Part shown: positions 27,021 through 36,530 of the stretch, one piece after another
Numbering within the stretch: position 1 is the stretch's first letter
How the letters are laid out: every line of letters starts with the position of its first letter
Source of the DNA: Rubripirellula tenax
GTDB taxonomy: Bacteria > Planctomycetota > Planctomycetia > Pirellulales > Pirellulaceae
Assembly: GCF_007860125.1 (NCBI RefSeq)
Contig: NZ_SJPW01000007.1
Location: 62,001-126,000 of the forward strand
Direction: 5' to 3'
DNA: 64,000 nucleotides
The notes under the pieces: generated by a model
The model's input: the letters and a program-made list of their open reading frames with translations, nothing else
Database searches by the model: none
What the model was told of the DNA's origin: nothing
Position numbers and translations under genes: made by a program

Positions 27021-28268
27021 TCAGACGACAAAGGAGTCTTGGGCAGGGTTCCACTGGCAGGCCTGCATCCATTCTTGGCTCAATCGGACCGTCTCTTCAC
27101 CTCCGGTCGGCCGCGGGCGAACCACTGCGATCGAAGATTTCTCTAAGTCGATCAGTTCCCCCTCGAGCGATTTGACCAGCGGCAGCGAAAATCCGTTTTG
27201 CGGGCGGCGGATCACACGGGCAAGCTGGCCGGTACTCAATTCGACATGGCTGCCCAATGGAAACAGCGATTCGATACTCAAGAAGGCTTTGATGACTTGT
27301 GGGTCAAAAATGCCTTTGGCAGCCCGGTGCAAAAGCACGCCCATCGCGTCGTGCGGAAGGACGGGCCCACGGTGGGCGGTCGGCGACGTTAGCTGCAGAT
27401 AGGCGTCGACGACGTTCAAAATTCGAGCGTACAAGTGAATGCGTTGTCCCTTCACACCGCGAGGAAACCCTGAGCCATCGAACTGTTCATGAACCTGTTC
27501 AATCGCGATGCAAACGATCGGGGAAACCTGGATCGCGTCGCCGATACACCTGGCTGTCAGCAAAGGGTGTTTCTGATACTCCCAGCGATCGGATTCACTT
27601 TGCAGATCGACGCCGCACCACAAGTCGGGATCCAGCACATACAAACCCAGGTCATGCAGCAGACCCGCCATCCCGACTTCTAATGTTTGCTTTCCTGTCA
27701 AACCCATCTCGCAAGCCACCGACATGCCGAGCACCGCCATCCGCACCGATCGTTCACCAATCGGGTCGACGGAAACATGATCGCTCATCGAACCGACGGT
27801 TTGATCGTGGTCATCAACCATCGAATGGACAAAATTCTCTGACAGCGCGTCGAAATCCGAGAGAGAATGCAGCGCGCCGCGTGATATTCCGTGCTGCAGT
27901 AGTTCGAATTGTTTCTTGGCGGCCGTCATTCGATTGGCAAGGTACTCGGCGCGAGCCGTGCTGAGCGATTCGCCATGACGGCTAACCAGCATCTCCTTGA
28001 CCGGTCGCGACGGATCCCATTTTGAGTCCTTGGGTCGCGCCGGTTTTGGCGTGACAACGGCCTTTGGCTTCCCTCGCAACAGAGCCAAATCGCTAGGGTC
28101 AACCGAAATGTAATCGATGCCGCGTTCGCGAAGCCCCGTGATCACCTGCTGCGTGATGCAGGTCTTGGCACCAAGTAAAAGGATGCCGCGATCCGAAACG
28201 ATCGGCTGACTACACGTCACACCTATCGCCAGCTGATCAATCGATACGGAAACCTTTTCGAGCCCCAT
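27021..28268 (-). CDS. HD-GYP-type signalling protein with altered GYP motif
   Basis: A 415-residue protein. Residues 1-150 form an N-terminal region (KVSVSIDQLAIGVTCSQPI) common before HD-GYP domains. The domain covers about 165-350: H205-D206 in LLHDLG, HP at 234-235, H260-E261, and DGSGFP at 264-269 in place of the canonical DGxGYP. The first histidine of the metal site is not clearly present. Intact family members hydrolyse cyclic di-GMP; with these changes this one may be an active variant or a degenerate sensor. No membrane segment. It precedes the BatC-like gene by 78 bases on the same strand, but a functional link is unproven. Confidence 0.82.
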   Translation of the reverse strand: MGLEKVSVSIDQLAIGVTCSQPIVSDRGILLLGAKTCITQQVITGLRERGIDYISVDPSDLALLRGKPKAVVTPKPARPKDSKWDPSRPVKEMLVSRHGESLSTARAEYLANRMTAAKKQFELLQHGISRGALHSLSDFDALSENFVHSMVDDHDQTVGSMSDHVSVDPIGERSVRMAVLGMSVACEMGLTGKQTLEVGMAGLLHDLGLYVLDPDLWCGVDLQSESDRWEYQKHPLLTARCIGDAIQVSPIVCIAIEQVHEQFDGSGFPRGVKGQRIHLYARILNVVDAYLQLTSPTAHRGPVLPHDAMGVLLHRAAKGIFDPQVIKAFLSIESLFPLGSHVELSTGQLARVIRRPQNGFSLPLVKSLEGELIDLEKSSIAVVRPRPTGGEETVRLSQEWMQACQWNPAQDSFVV

Positions 28269-28646
28269 TGGCGATAGATTCGTTTCGAACGCGAGAAAAA
28301 AAGAAAAGAAACCTGCCCTTACTACAGAACCTAGGTCACAAAATTGCGATTCTGCGACAGCCGTCGTCGAATCTCACGCCCCATCGAATCAATGAAACGA
28401 TCTTGCGGGTTATGCGTTTTCCGACGAGGCTCAACACCCCAACGGAACCGAAGCCAGGATCTTGTCGCGAAGGAAAGATTCGACTTTGCGTCGATCGGCG
28501 GCGGGGAATTGCGAGACCGCTTCGCCTTTGACCGCAGGCCTCGCAGTCCGTCGCACCGGCCGGTTTCGACAAAGGCTCACGTCCCGAATTGCCAGCGGTT
28601 ATGATGGTTTGCATTCCGGTTTCTGGCCTGTCACCAATGCAACGTC
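28269..28646. other. Intergenic region between divergent HD-GYP and rhomboid genes
   Basis: No credible ORF. A TATGAT at 28600-28605 resembles a -10 box about 40 bases before the rhomboid ATG, but no -35 lies at a good distance. A purine-rich run (GAGAAAAAAAGAAAAGAAA) follows the HD-GYP start. Confidence 0.45.
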
Positions 28647-30107
28647 ATGCTATTCATTTACGGCACCGACGCACCGCTCTATCACTATCCGATCGTGACG
28701 ACGGCAATGGTGGTCATCAACATCGCCGTTCACTTTGCGCTGATGTTGTTCGATGTCGACCCGACACCCTGCATCCTTGCGTTTGGCGACGGCTATCATC
28801 CGATCCAATGGTTGACGCACAATTTTTTGCACGCTGGGTTGTTGCACCTGTTCGGCAACATGCTTTTCCTGTTCCCGTTTGGAATGGTGGTCGAAGGCAA
28901 ACTCGGATGGCTGCGAATGCTGATCCTTTACTTGGCGATCGGCACATTCCAAGGATTCACGCAACAGACGATCATGCTGCCGTCCGACCCGGCCGGTGAT
29001 GCCGAATCGTTGGTTTCGATGCTAGACGATCCCGACAGTCCGCTTGATGCGGAAACACGCGAGGAATTGAAAAAACAGTTTCGACAAGACTTGATGAAGG
29101 ACGGTTTCGGGTCCCTGGGCGCATCGGCAGTCATATTTGGACTTTTGGCCGTGTGTGTGATCTGGGCACCGAGCAACAACTTCGATGTTTACTTTCGTTG
29201 GAGCCTGTTCGTATCGGCGCCGGACGGTGGTGTACGCGAGTGGGCGATATCAACGGTATGCGCGATCTTTGTCGCCAAAGAAGTGTTCATGTTTTGGATG
29301 ACGGGAATGCCGATCAGCAGCGAAGCGTTGCACCTCAACGGCTTTATCGTCGGTGGCGTTTGCGGGTTCGGCATGCTTTTGTTGGGTTGGGTCGATTGCG
29401 AGGGATTTGATCTGGTTTCACTATTGCAAGGAAAACCGTTCGTCGCAAAGTCCGTCGTCGCGCGTCAAAAACGCGAACACGCCGAGTACCTCGCGTCGAT
29501 CAAGCCGGCCGGACCTCCCCAAGCCGTCGTGCCAAAGCTTGCCCATCAAATCCAGCAAGTGGCACCGCCAAGACCATCCCCCGTGATCGCCAAGAAACCC
29601 ACGGCCCAAATCCCTCCGGCGCCGTTGCCGATTCCAACGACGATATCGAGCGCGACGAACGTCGACCTGTTTGACGACGATCTCGCCCTGCCCGACTTTG
29701 ACGACGGCGCCGTGATCGTTGACCCGATCGCGCAAGCGCAGGAAGAGATCGATACCATGATCGCCCAGAATCGATTTATCGAAGCGGTGCGCGAGTTCGC
29801 CGCGATTCGGAAAAACGATCCGGTATTCGTACTTCACCCACGGTCCATGGATCGGTTAGCCGAAGGATTGATTCGTTCGCAGCAAAGTAAACCGGCGATG
29901 ACCGTTCTTGGGATCGGTTGCCAGACTTACCCCGTCGATGCACCACGCTGGCGAATCCGAATGGCCGAGCTTCACCTGTCCGATCCGGCGGACCCCATCG
30001 CAGCGATCAAGCAACTTCGCTTGATTGACAAGGAAATGTTGGACCCGTCGACGCGAAATCGTTATGTCGAAATCGGGACGCAGGCAAAACAACTCGCCCA
30101 GCGCTAA
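28647..30107 (+). CDS. Rhomboid-family intramembrane serine protease with C-terminal TPR-like extension
   Basis: 486 residues. The rhomboid core is in residues 1-260, with family signature HNFLHAGLLHLFGNMLFLFPFG near 58-79. The catalytic serine lies in GASAVIFGLLA (GxSG reads GASA) and the second catalytic His in ALHLNGFIVGG. A loop of about 50 residues with an acidic segment lies between helices 3 and 4. Residues 260-355 are a cytoplasmic Pro/Ala-rich linker, and 355-486 look helical and TPR-like (FIEAVREFAAIRKND). Substrates are unknown. It ends 4 bases inside the 3' end of the convergent propeller gene. Confidence 0.88.
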   Translation: MLFIYGTDAPLYHYPIVTTAMVVINIAVHFALMLFDVDPTPCILAFGDGYHPIQWLTHNFLHAGLLHLFGNMLFLFPFGMVVEGKLGWLRMLILYLAIGTFQGFTQQTIMLPSDPAGDAESLVSMLDDPDSPLDAETREELKKQFRQDLMKDGFGSLGASAVIFGLLAVCVIWAPSNNFDVYFRWSLFVSAPDGGVREWAISTVCAIFVAKEVFMFWMTGMPISSEALHLNGFIVGGVCGFGMLLLGWVDCEGFDLVSLLQGKPFVAKSVVARQKREHAEYLASIKPAGPPQAVVPKLAHQIQQVAPPRPSPVIAKKPTAQIPPAPLPIPTTISSATNVDLFDDDLALPDFDDGAVIVDPIAQAQEEIDTMIAQNRFIEAVREFAAIRKNDPVFVLHPRSMDRLAEGLIRSQQSKPAMTVLGIGCQTYPVDAPRWRIRMAELHLSDPADPIAAIKQLRLIDKEMLDPSTRNRYVEIGTQAKQLAQR

Positions 30108-31426
30108 GCTTCCAGCACCGATCGAATGTCCATCAAGTAGACTTGGCGGCCCGATTCGTGCGGGCTGTCAATCGCGACATGAGTGCCGGCACGGTTGCTT
30201 CTGGGATGCGTGTCGCAGCGCCATTCACCGCGGTAATCAGGGCCGGAAGGGAAGTGTCCTAGATCGACGCGCCGTCCGCTCTTGGTGTGAAAAAGGTAGA
30301 CCGTTTGACGCGACGTCTTATTGTCGGGATACGTATCGTTTAAGATCCAATCGTCGTAGGGCGCCGGCAGATAGGTGTTGTGTCCATTGACCGTCATTGT
30401 GTCAGGGCCAACGACGACATTGTTTTGCGTTTGATCCGCGAACGTGTAAAAGCGTTCGGGCTTGCCCGCCGGCTTGGTCCACATCGTCACTTCTTTGTCA
30501 TTCTTCCATATGAAATGAGAAGTCTTTCCGCTTGGATCAAGAACATAGCGATCGCTACCATCCATGTTTGCAGTAAACATCCGCGTGACGAATCCGCCAT
30601 CGTATCTCAAAGTTTGCGGATCAAACTTGGGACGATATCGATGCAATACGATGAATCGTGTCCCCGACGGATTGATCAACAGATGATTGAAGTAGTGCCA
30701 CGCTTCGTCATGCGTCGTGCCGTCGAGCCAAGGGATCGCTGCGACGTCCGCCAGCGACAAAATCAGTTCTTCGCGGCCGGAATCCAAATCGACCTTCCAG
30801 ACACCCGAATCCGGTGGCGCGCGTTGGGCAACGCACGGATCGCTCAAGCCGGTATAGCCATAGCCCGGCCGCAAATTATTGATTCGCCGAAAGTCCGCAC
30901 TCAATCCAAATCGACCGTCGGGTGAAACGGTATAAATCGGTCGCGAAAGAGTGGAAACCGAACCGGTCGACCGAGAATAGACGCGGCAGACAAACGAATC
31001 GCCTTCGCGATCATTCCAAAGGATTTTGTCACCGTCACTTCCGACCCACTGCAGCATGCAACCCTGTTGCCACCCCCAAGCATTGCTGGTTCCGACCGAA
31101 GTCCAGATGTCGTTGTTGTGTGTGTCGACAAATCCAACTCCGATCTTATCGTCGGCAGTTGGCGATCGCCCTTCGAAATCGACTTCGTTCGCGAGAACAA
31201 ACTGTCCGGTCGAATCGAACTCGTGCTTGTCGTAGTACCCGAACCAGTGGTGGATGGGACCGCGCGTGATCGCTCGCGTGGGCACGAAAGTTTCAAGCGG
31301 CGCAAGGTGGGGTGCGGACTGAGTCGCCAGATCCGGCTTATCCGCGAAGCCGACGGATGGGAACGCCAAACCGGCCAGCATCGACGATGAAGAGAGTCGG
31401 CAAAATTCACGGCGGTTTAGCGACAT
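30104..31426 (-). CDS. Exported beta-propeller-like protein, unknown function
   Basis: A 440-residue protein. The N-terminus NRREFCRLSSSSMLAGLAF resembles a twin-arginine-like export signal with RR after position 4. The body has repeated WxxD and DGxR-type turns (VSPDGRFGLSADF, INPSGTRFIVLHRY, TANMDGSDRYVLD) as in TolB-like or oligogalacturonate-lyase-type propellers. Conserved His/Tyr-rich blocks (HHWFGYYDKHEFD, DEAWHYFNH) hint at an active site, but no catalytic assignment is possible. The start gives the full signal. Its 3' end overlaps the rhomboid gene. Confidence 0.78.
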   Translation of the reverse strand: MSLNRREFCRLSSSSMLAGLAFPSVGFADKPDLATQSAPHLAPLETFVPTRAITRGPIHHWFGYYDKHEFDSTGQFVLANEVDFEGRSPTADDKIGVGFVDTHNNDIWTSVGTSNAWGWQQGCMLQWVGSDGDKILWNDREGDSFVCRVYSRSTGSVSTLSRPIYTVSPDGRFGLSADFRRINNLRPGYGYTGLSDPCVAQRAPPDSGVWKVDLDSGREELILSLADVAAIPWLDGTTHDEAWHYFNHLLINPSGTRFIVLHRYRPKFDPQTLRYDGGFVTRMFTANMDGSDRYVLDPSGKTSHFIWKNDKEVTMWTKPAGKPERFYTFADQTQNNVVVGPDTMTVNGHNTYLPAPYDDWILNDTYPDNKTSRQTVYLFHTKSGRRVDLGHFPSGPDYRGEWRCDTHPRSNRAGTHVAIDSPHESGRQVYLMDIRSVLEA

Positions 31427-31453
31427 CTCAATTCATCCGTGATGCGTCGGAGA

Positions 31454-31657
31454 TCAGCGCTGTTCGCGGTACGTTTTCCAGCTCATGAAGATCAGACCAG
31501 AACCCAGCAGTATGAAGGCGATATCCATCGTCAAATTGGCCGCCCGCAGGGGTGCAGTGTCCTGCATACCCAACATGCCCATCGCGGCATCGGCCAAAAA
31601 TAGCACGACGATCAAAATCGACGCGACAAGGCTGATTAGACAGAGAGCCTTGGGCAT
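31454..31657 (-). CDS. Small two-helix membrane protein
   Basis: A 67-residue protein starting at ATG 31657, preceded by GAGGAA at good spacing. Two hydrophobic helices (ALCLISLVASILIVVLFLADAA and TMDIAFILLGSGLIFMSW) are joined by a short loop; the tail is basic. It lies upstream of, and on the same strand as, the propeller gene with a 27-base gap, so the two may form an operon. No family is recognised. Confidence 0.7.
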   Translation of the reverse strand: MPKALCLISLVASILIVVLFLADAAMGMLGMQDTAPLRAANLTMDIAFILLGSGLIFMSWKTYREQR

Positions 31658-31855
31658 CAATTTCCTCGCCGCGAAAAAGAAGAGTAGGGAAGCATGAAGT
31701 TCATCAGGGTGCCGATTTCAATGGTGGGTCGCAGTATAGTTGCAAATCCCCACGTTTCCCAAGCCTACGAAGGACCGCTAAAGTAAACCCGGCGAGACGA
31801 GCGCCCGACTGTAACGATTGCTCGGAACTTGACGCGAATTTATGCGGGATTTTTC

Positions 31856-33124
31856 ATGGTAATGGGCAAAAATCGTTCCTCCGTTTCGACAACCGACGGC
31901 GGATCGGCGACTAAGATAGCAGCACCGGTCACGCTCGGGTTCGACCCTAGCGACGAAAAATTGCTCAGCGAACCCTGGAAATGGTGGCGAGACCAGATGC
32001 CGGTGGCTCGGAAAATCGCCTACTTTGACCACGCCGCGGTCGCTCCGCTCAGCCAACCGGCGGCCACCGCGATCGCAGAATTGACCAACGACGCCCTGAC
32101 TTCGGGCGATTCCAATTGGCCGTCGTGGTCGGCTCGGTTGGGAAATCTTCGGAAGTCCGCATCTTCGCTGCTGAACTGCTCAATCGACGAAATTTGCCTG
32201 ATTCCCAATACAACCACGGGCATAAACTTCGTCGCCGACGGCTGGCCCTGGGAACCGGGCGACAACGTGATTTTGCCAAACGGCGAATTTCCATCGAATC
32301 TTTTCCCTTGGATGAACCAAAAATCCAAAGGCGTCGAGGTACGTATCGTTCCCCGGCGATCCGATGCATATGGCGAAAGCGAAGTCTCGGTCGATGACCT
32401 AATCGACCGAATTGACGCATCCACACGGATCATCGCTGTCAGCTGGGTCGGGTATGCCAGCGGATTTCGCATGGATATCGATTCATTGGTCCACCGAGCC
32501 CATGAACGAGGGGTCGCGGTTTTCTTGGATGCGATCCAGGGGCTGGGGATGTACCCGCTGGATTTGGCCAAAACGCCAGTGGATTTCCTGGCGGCGGACG
32601 GACATAAATGGCTGCTCGGCCCCGAGGGTGCCGGTGTGGCGATGATCCGCCGCGACCATTTGGACCGGCTACGCTGCGGCACGGTGGGTTGGGGTAGCGT
32701 CAAGAATTCGCACAACTACAACGCGCCCGCGTTCGACTTAAAAGATGACGCGACTCGATTCGAACCCGGCTCGCCCAACATGCTCGGCGGCGCAGCGTTG
32801 GCAGCCAGTATGGAAATATTCCTTCGTGTGCGTCACGTCCACGGCGATCAAGCGATCGAGAATCGCGTGCTGGACTTGACCGAGCAACTTGACCAGAAAC
32901 TAAGCGGCGTGGGCGCAACAACATCGCTGCCCGCCGACCGACGACATCGCAGCGGCATCCTGAATTTCTCGCTGCCGGGCGTAGCGGCGGCGACGTTTCG
33001 CGAGCGTGCGATTGAACAAAATATTGTGCTCAGCTGTCGTGGTGCGGGCGTACGCGCCAGCGTTCATGCCTACAATGACGACGACGATATCGACCGGTTG
33101 GTCGCCGTCGCTGATTCGTTCTAA
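31856..33124 (+). CDS. Class V aminotransferase / cysteine-desulfurase-like PLP enzyme
   Basis: A 422-residue fold-type I PLP enzyme. Family marks are YFDHAAVAPLS near residue 60, NTTTGINFVA, the PLP-contact region VAVFLDAIQGLG (Asp and Gln), the Schiff-base lysine in AADGHKWLLGPEGAG, and RHRSGILNFSLPG near the C-terminus. It lacks an evident desulfurase Cys loop, so isopenicillin-N-epimerase-like or selenocysteine-lyase-like activity is possible. ATG 31856 was chosen; a TTG at 31829 would add nine residues. coaD follows 45 bases later on the same strand. Confidence 0.9.
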   Translation: MVMGKNRSSVSTTDGGSATKIAAPVTLGFDPSDEKLLSEPWKWWRDQMPVARKIAYFDHAAVAPLSQPAATAIAELTNDALTSGDSNWPSWSARLGNLRKSASSLLNCSIDEICLIPNTTTGINFVADGWPWEPGDNVILPNGEFPSNLFPWMNQKSKGVEVRIVPRRSDAYGESEVSVDDLIDRIDASTRIIAVSWVGYASGFRMDIDSLVHRAHERGVAVFLDAIQGLGMYPLDLAKTPVDFLAADGHKWLLGPEGAGVAMIRRDHLDRLRCGTVGWGSVKNSHNYNAPAFDLKDDATRFEPGSPNMLGGAALAASMEIFLRVRHVHGDQAIENRVLDLTEQLDQKLSGVGATTSLPADRRHRSGILNFSLPGVAAATFRERAIEQNIVLSCRGAGVRASVHAYNDDDDIDRLVAVADSF

Positions 33125-33169
33125 ATCGCCACCGCTATAACTCGACATTCTCCTGAATTGGCTCAGCCC

Positions 33170-33667
33170 GTGACGCCTAAATCGCGCATCGCCGTTTACA
33201 CCGGCTCGTTCGACCCTATCACCTTAGGACACTTGCACATCATCCAGCGCGCCGCGCCGCTGTTCGATCAATTGGTAATCGGCATCGGTACCAACGCCGA
33301 AAAGACGTCACTGTTTCAACCTGCCCAACGCGTCGAATTGGTTCAACAGGTCACCGAAGAATTGCCTAATGTTCGAGTCCAAACGTTTGATGGGCTAGCC
33401 GTTGATTTCGTACGCAGCGTCGACGCCCACGTCATGATTCGTGGCATCCGACCGTTGACCGACATCGCCGGTGAATTCACGATGATGATGGCGAACCATC
33501 AATTGGACCCCGGTATCGAAACGTTGTTCCTGATGGCGGCCGAGCGGTTCGCGCACATCAGCAGTTCGCTGCTGAAGCAAATCGCGGCGCTGAGCGATGA
33601 CGACGTACAATTGGCAAAGTTTGTTCCGAAACAGATCATCGGCCCGCTCCGCGAAAAGCTGCGCTAA
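33170..33667 (+). CDS. coaD: Phosphopantetheine adenylyltransferase
   Basis: Transfers AMP to 4'-phosphopantetheine in coenzyme A synthesis. The nucleotidyltransferase signature YTGSFDPITLGHLHII begins at residue 9. RGIRPLTDIAGEFTMMMANHQLDP, ETLFLMA and FAHISSSLLKQIA follow in order, and length is normal at 165 residues. GTG at 33170 gives the standard short N-terminus; TTG at 33158 would add four residues. No sign of damage. Confidence 0.95.
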   Translation: MTPKSRIAVYTGSFDPITLGHLHIIQRAAPLFDQLVIGIGTNAEKTSLFQPAQRVELVQQVTEELPNVRVQTFDGLAVDFVRSVDAHVMIRGIRPLTDIAGEFTMMMANHQLDPGIETLFLMAAERFAHISSSLLKQIAALSDDDVQLAKFVPKQIIGPLREKLR

Positions 33668-33672
33668 GTCGC

Positions 33673-34539
33673 TTAAGCGGCGAACCGGTCCGATTCTTCG
33701 TCGGACGCGGCGGTATCCGCGGATGCAGGTGTGTTTCGGCGCTCTTTCATCCGTAGGGCACGACCTTCAGACTGACGTACCGAAGGACTTCCATAAGACC
33801 GCGATCGCCGTCGGGGCACTCGATCCGGCTCCATCTTGTCAAACAGGCTGCCAAGCATCGCGGGGTGGAAGCACACGAACGCCCAAGCCAATCCGATCGA
33901 TGCCGAACCAAACAGATCGCTGACGAAGTGAGCTCCGCACGCCAGCCGTTGCAACATGGTGCCGATGCAGATCATCACAAACATCCAGCGGCCCAGCGGC
34001 AAGACAACCCACAATCCCACCGTCAACGCGGCTGCCGTGGCAAGCGACGCACTGGGGAATGCTCGTGTGCTGGCGTCGAAATTTGCGATATGGTCAAGCG
34101 ACCAATCGAATGACCAGACCCAAGCGAAATCATAGCTGGCCGCATCAAGATTCAAACTGTTCGGACGCGGGCGCAGTACAAACATCTTGGTCAGGGTCGC
34201 CACCGCGCCGGCGCCCATCGCAAGGGTGGCCAATCGCGGCACGTACCAACGCCGCGTCGGCGCCAATACAATCACACCCAACAAAATCAAAAATACGCCC
34301 GTGCCGTGGGCATAGTAGCTAGACAGATCAAGAACTTGACCGATCTCTTTCGAAAGCGGTGCGTGCGAAAACCATCGCGAGATCGGAACGTCGACCAGCG
34401 TTGCAAGCGGGACCATCAAAATCGTGATGCCGGCCATCCACAACAAGGTGGCCATCCGAAACTTTGCAACTTCTTCAGCGATCGGTTTTCCGAATACGGC
34501 AGTTCCGCCGGTCGCTGGTCGAATTCGTTGTGTGGTCAT
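33673..34539 (-). CDS. PAP2-family membrane phosphatase with altered second motif
   Basis: A 288-residue polytopic membrane protein with about six helices and a basic, disordered C-terminal tail of about 55 residues. Phosphatase motif 1 is KMFVLRPRP. Motif 2 reads FPSAS where most members have PSGH, so the conserved His is replaced by Ser. Motif 3 is LQRLACGAHFVSDL, keeping His and Asp but with Gln for the usual Ser. It may still dephosphorylate lipid phosphates, but reduced or changed activity is likely. ATG 34539 gives a compact cytoplasmic start. Confidence 0.82.
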   Translation of the reverse strand: MTTQRIRPATGGTAVFGKPIAEEVAKFRMATLLWMAGITILMVPLATLVDVPISRWFSHAPLSKEIGQVLDLSSYYAHGTGVFLILLGVIVLAPTRRWYVPRLATLAMGAGAVATLTKMFVLRPRPNSLNLDAASYDFAWVWSFDWSLDHIANFDASTRAFPSASLATAAALTVGLWVVLPLGRWMFVMICIGTMLQRLACGAHFVSDLFGSASIGLAWAFVCFHPAMLGSLFDKMEPDRVPRRRSRSYGSPSVRQSEGRALRMKERRNTPASADTAASDEESDRFAA

Positions 34540-34895
34540 AACCGATCTACTCGCACTGGTTCCTTCGAGCGTGGGAATGCAGTCCGCTTTCCACAATCAC
34601 GTCGCCCGCGCCAACTTCCAACCGGAGGCTACTTAAAAAAAGTCGCCGCCCGAAAGGTGACTTCCCAAAACTCTCGCACGGGGGCGAAGGAATGGCCAGC
34701 GTGATAAGCCAGGCAACTTACGCAGAATTGAATGGGGATGCCGCAAAATGGGGGAAACGAATTTTCCGATTATCAGATGTTCACGTGAAATCACGTCCCG
34801 GAACAGGCCGAATCATTCCTATAGGCGTCATCACCCGCGCACAAAATTTGTTGCAGCGGACCTTATCACCGACGCGAAACAAGCAAGGACCAAAA
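34540..34895. other. Divergent promoter region between PAP2 and lipoprotein genes
   Basis: A frame runs from 34692 into the lipoprotein gene, but its first 68 codons lack signal or domain character, so it is treated as upstream sequence. A run of seven As occurs near 34635. No convincing paired promoter boxes were found. Confidence 0.45.
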
Positions 34896-35696
34896 ATGAC
34901 TGTAACTCACAACAGAATAGTTCCCGGCGACACTCGCACGAACCGCCGCCGCTTCCGCCAATCGCTGACGGTGTGCGTCGCATTCACCCTACTGACGATC
35001 TGGGTTACCGGCTGCGCAAACACGAAAACTTCAAGCACCGCGCGAACGGGCACCGAACAGCTACTGATTTCGTCGGCAATCGATCGATCGATGTCGAACG
35101 TCCACTTTGACGACTTCGCCGGCTACAAAGTCTTCATCGAAGAGAAGTATCTCGACTCCGTCGATAAAGGTTACCTAGTGGCTTCACTCCGCCACAAAGT
35201 CCTGCAATCGGGCGGCCAACTCGTGGCAGCAGCCGACGCAGCAGACGTCGTCGTTGAAGCTCGCAGTGGTGGCGTCGGAACGGACCTTCAAGAGAGCTAT
35301 TTAGGGATCCCTTCCCTCGGTATCCCCGGCATGCCGATCGAACTTCCCGAAATCAAGTTCGCGTCCCGCAATACACAAATGGGCACAGCGAAACTGGGCC
35401 TGGTCTGCTACGACGCCAAGACGGGCAAGGCGATGGGGTTGGGCGGCGAGTCGACCGCGTTGACGCACAATAACGATACATATCTGCTTGGCATGGGACC
35501 GTTCCGCAGCGGTTCAGTCCTGGATCAACGCGAGAAGGCCGTCGGTTTCAACGGTGTCGGCGGCAGCTTCATGAGCAGCCCCACCCACATCGCCCGAAGC
35601 CGTCCCGTCGACATGGTCGACCGCCCGATCGACAACACGTTCGAGGGCATCCCGCAAATCGCCGACCTGCCCGACGGCCTTTCGACGACACGCTAG
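34896..35696 (+). CDS. Predicted lipoprotein of unknown function (possibly DUF6655)
   Basis: A 266-residue protein starting MTVTHNRIVPG. A hydrophobic stretch ends in lipobox WVTGC with C40 as lipidated residue. The mature part has a mixed alpha/beta look: YKVFIEEKYLDSVDKGYLVASLRHKVLQSGGQL, ADAADVVVEARSGGVGTDL, a Gly/Pro-rich turn (GIPSLGIPGMP), and LVCYDAKTGKAMG. The general layout recalls small planctomycete lipoproteins grouped as DUF6655; this label is tentative. The ATG at 34896 is the start that places the signal normally. Confidence 0.72.
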   Translation: MTVTHNRIVPGDTRTNRRRFRQSLTVCVAFTLLTIWVTGCANTKTSSTARTGTEQLLISSAIDRSMSNVHFDDFAGYKVFIEEKYLDSVDKGYLVASLRHKVLQSGGQLVAAADAADVVVEARSGGVGTDLQESYLGIPSLGIPGMPIELPEIKFASRNTQMGTAKLGLVCYDAKTGKAMGLGGESTALTHNNDTYLLGMGPFRSGSVLDQREKAVGFNGVGGSFMSSPTHIARSRPVDMVDRPIDNTFEGIPQIADLPDGLSTTR

Positions 35697-35792
35697 CATC
35701 CTTGGGTGAGACCACGGTTTTGTTAGACTTGGTAACCGCGGGGAAGGACAAGTGTCTTCCCAGAAATCCCTTCTAACAAAAGAACCAACATC

Positions 35793-36527
35793 GTGGCGAA
35801 TCTGGCTGGAAAAATTGTTGCGGTGACCGGTGGCGGCACCGGCATCGGCGCAGGCATCGCAAAGACGCTAGCCGAAGCCGGGTGCAGAGTCACCGTCGGT
35901 GGCCGACGACTCGAACCGCTCGAAGCTCTCTCGGGGTCGGTGACCAGCCAGCATCCGATTCGCACCCATGTGATCGACGTCGCCGATCCCGCCAGTATTG
36001 AGACGTTCTTCGCAGACATTCGCGACAACGTGGGCGAGGTTGACATCCTGGTCAACAGTGCGGGTATCAACATCCAAAAACGCACGATGGCTGAAATGAT
36101 CCCCGACGATTGGGATCGTGTGATGCAAATCAATGCGACGGGTGCGTACCGCTGTATCAAAGAAGTCTTGCCAGCGATGCGAGCACGTAAAGACGGATTG
36201 GTGATCAACATCTCGTCGGTTGCCGGCAAGCGAGCGATCGCTTTGGGTGGCGTGGTTTACTGTGCTAGCAAGTTTGCAATGACAGCGATGGGCACGGCGA
36301 TATCGAACGAAGTCCGCCAAGAAGGTGTTCGCGTCACCAACGTCTATCCCGGCGAAGTCAATACGCCAATCTTGGACAATCGGCCGACGCCGGTCAGCCA
36401 AGAACACAAGGACTCGATTTTGCAGCCCGAAGACATTGCATCGGTTGTCCTTTCGATCTGTCACCTTCCGCCACGAGCCAACGTACCCGAAGTCGTGATC
36501 AAACCAACGACGCAAGAGTGGGTTTGA
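35793..36527 (+). CDS. Short-chain dehydrogenase/reductase
   Basis: A 244-residue classical SDR. The NAD(P) glycine motif is TGGGTGIGAGIA near residue 12; VNSAGIN is the NNAG-type motif; catalytic Ser, Tyr and Lys appear in NISSVAG and VVYCASKFAM (YxxxK). The substrate is unknown. The start is GTG at 35793. The next gene, scpB, begins 3 bases after its stop, so the two are probably co-transcribed. Confidence 0.92.
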   Translation: MANLAGKIVAVTGGGTGIGAGIAKTLAEAGCRVTVGGRRLEPLEALSGSVTSQHPIRTHVIDVADPASIETFFADIRDNVGEVDILVNSAGINIQKRTMAEMIPDDWDRVMQINATGAYRCIKEVLPAMRARKDGLVINISSVAGKRAIALGGVVYCASKFAMTAMGTAISNEVRQEGVRVTNVYPGEVNTPILDNRPTPVSQEHKDSILQPEDIASVVLSICHLPPRANVPEVVIKPTTQEWV

Positions 36528-36530
36528 TCG

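Noticed and set aside
26205-27146. 313-codon plus-strand ORF opposite the BatC-like gene
   Set aside because: Arises from antisense of the Ser/Asp/Glu-rich tract; no start context or domain.
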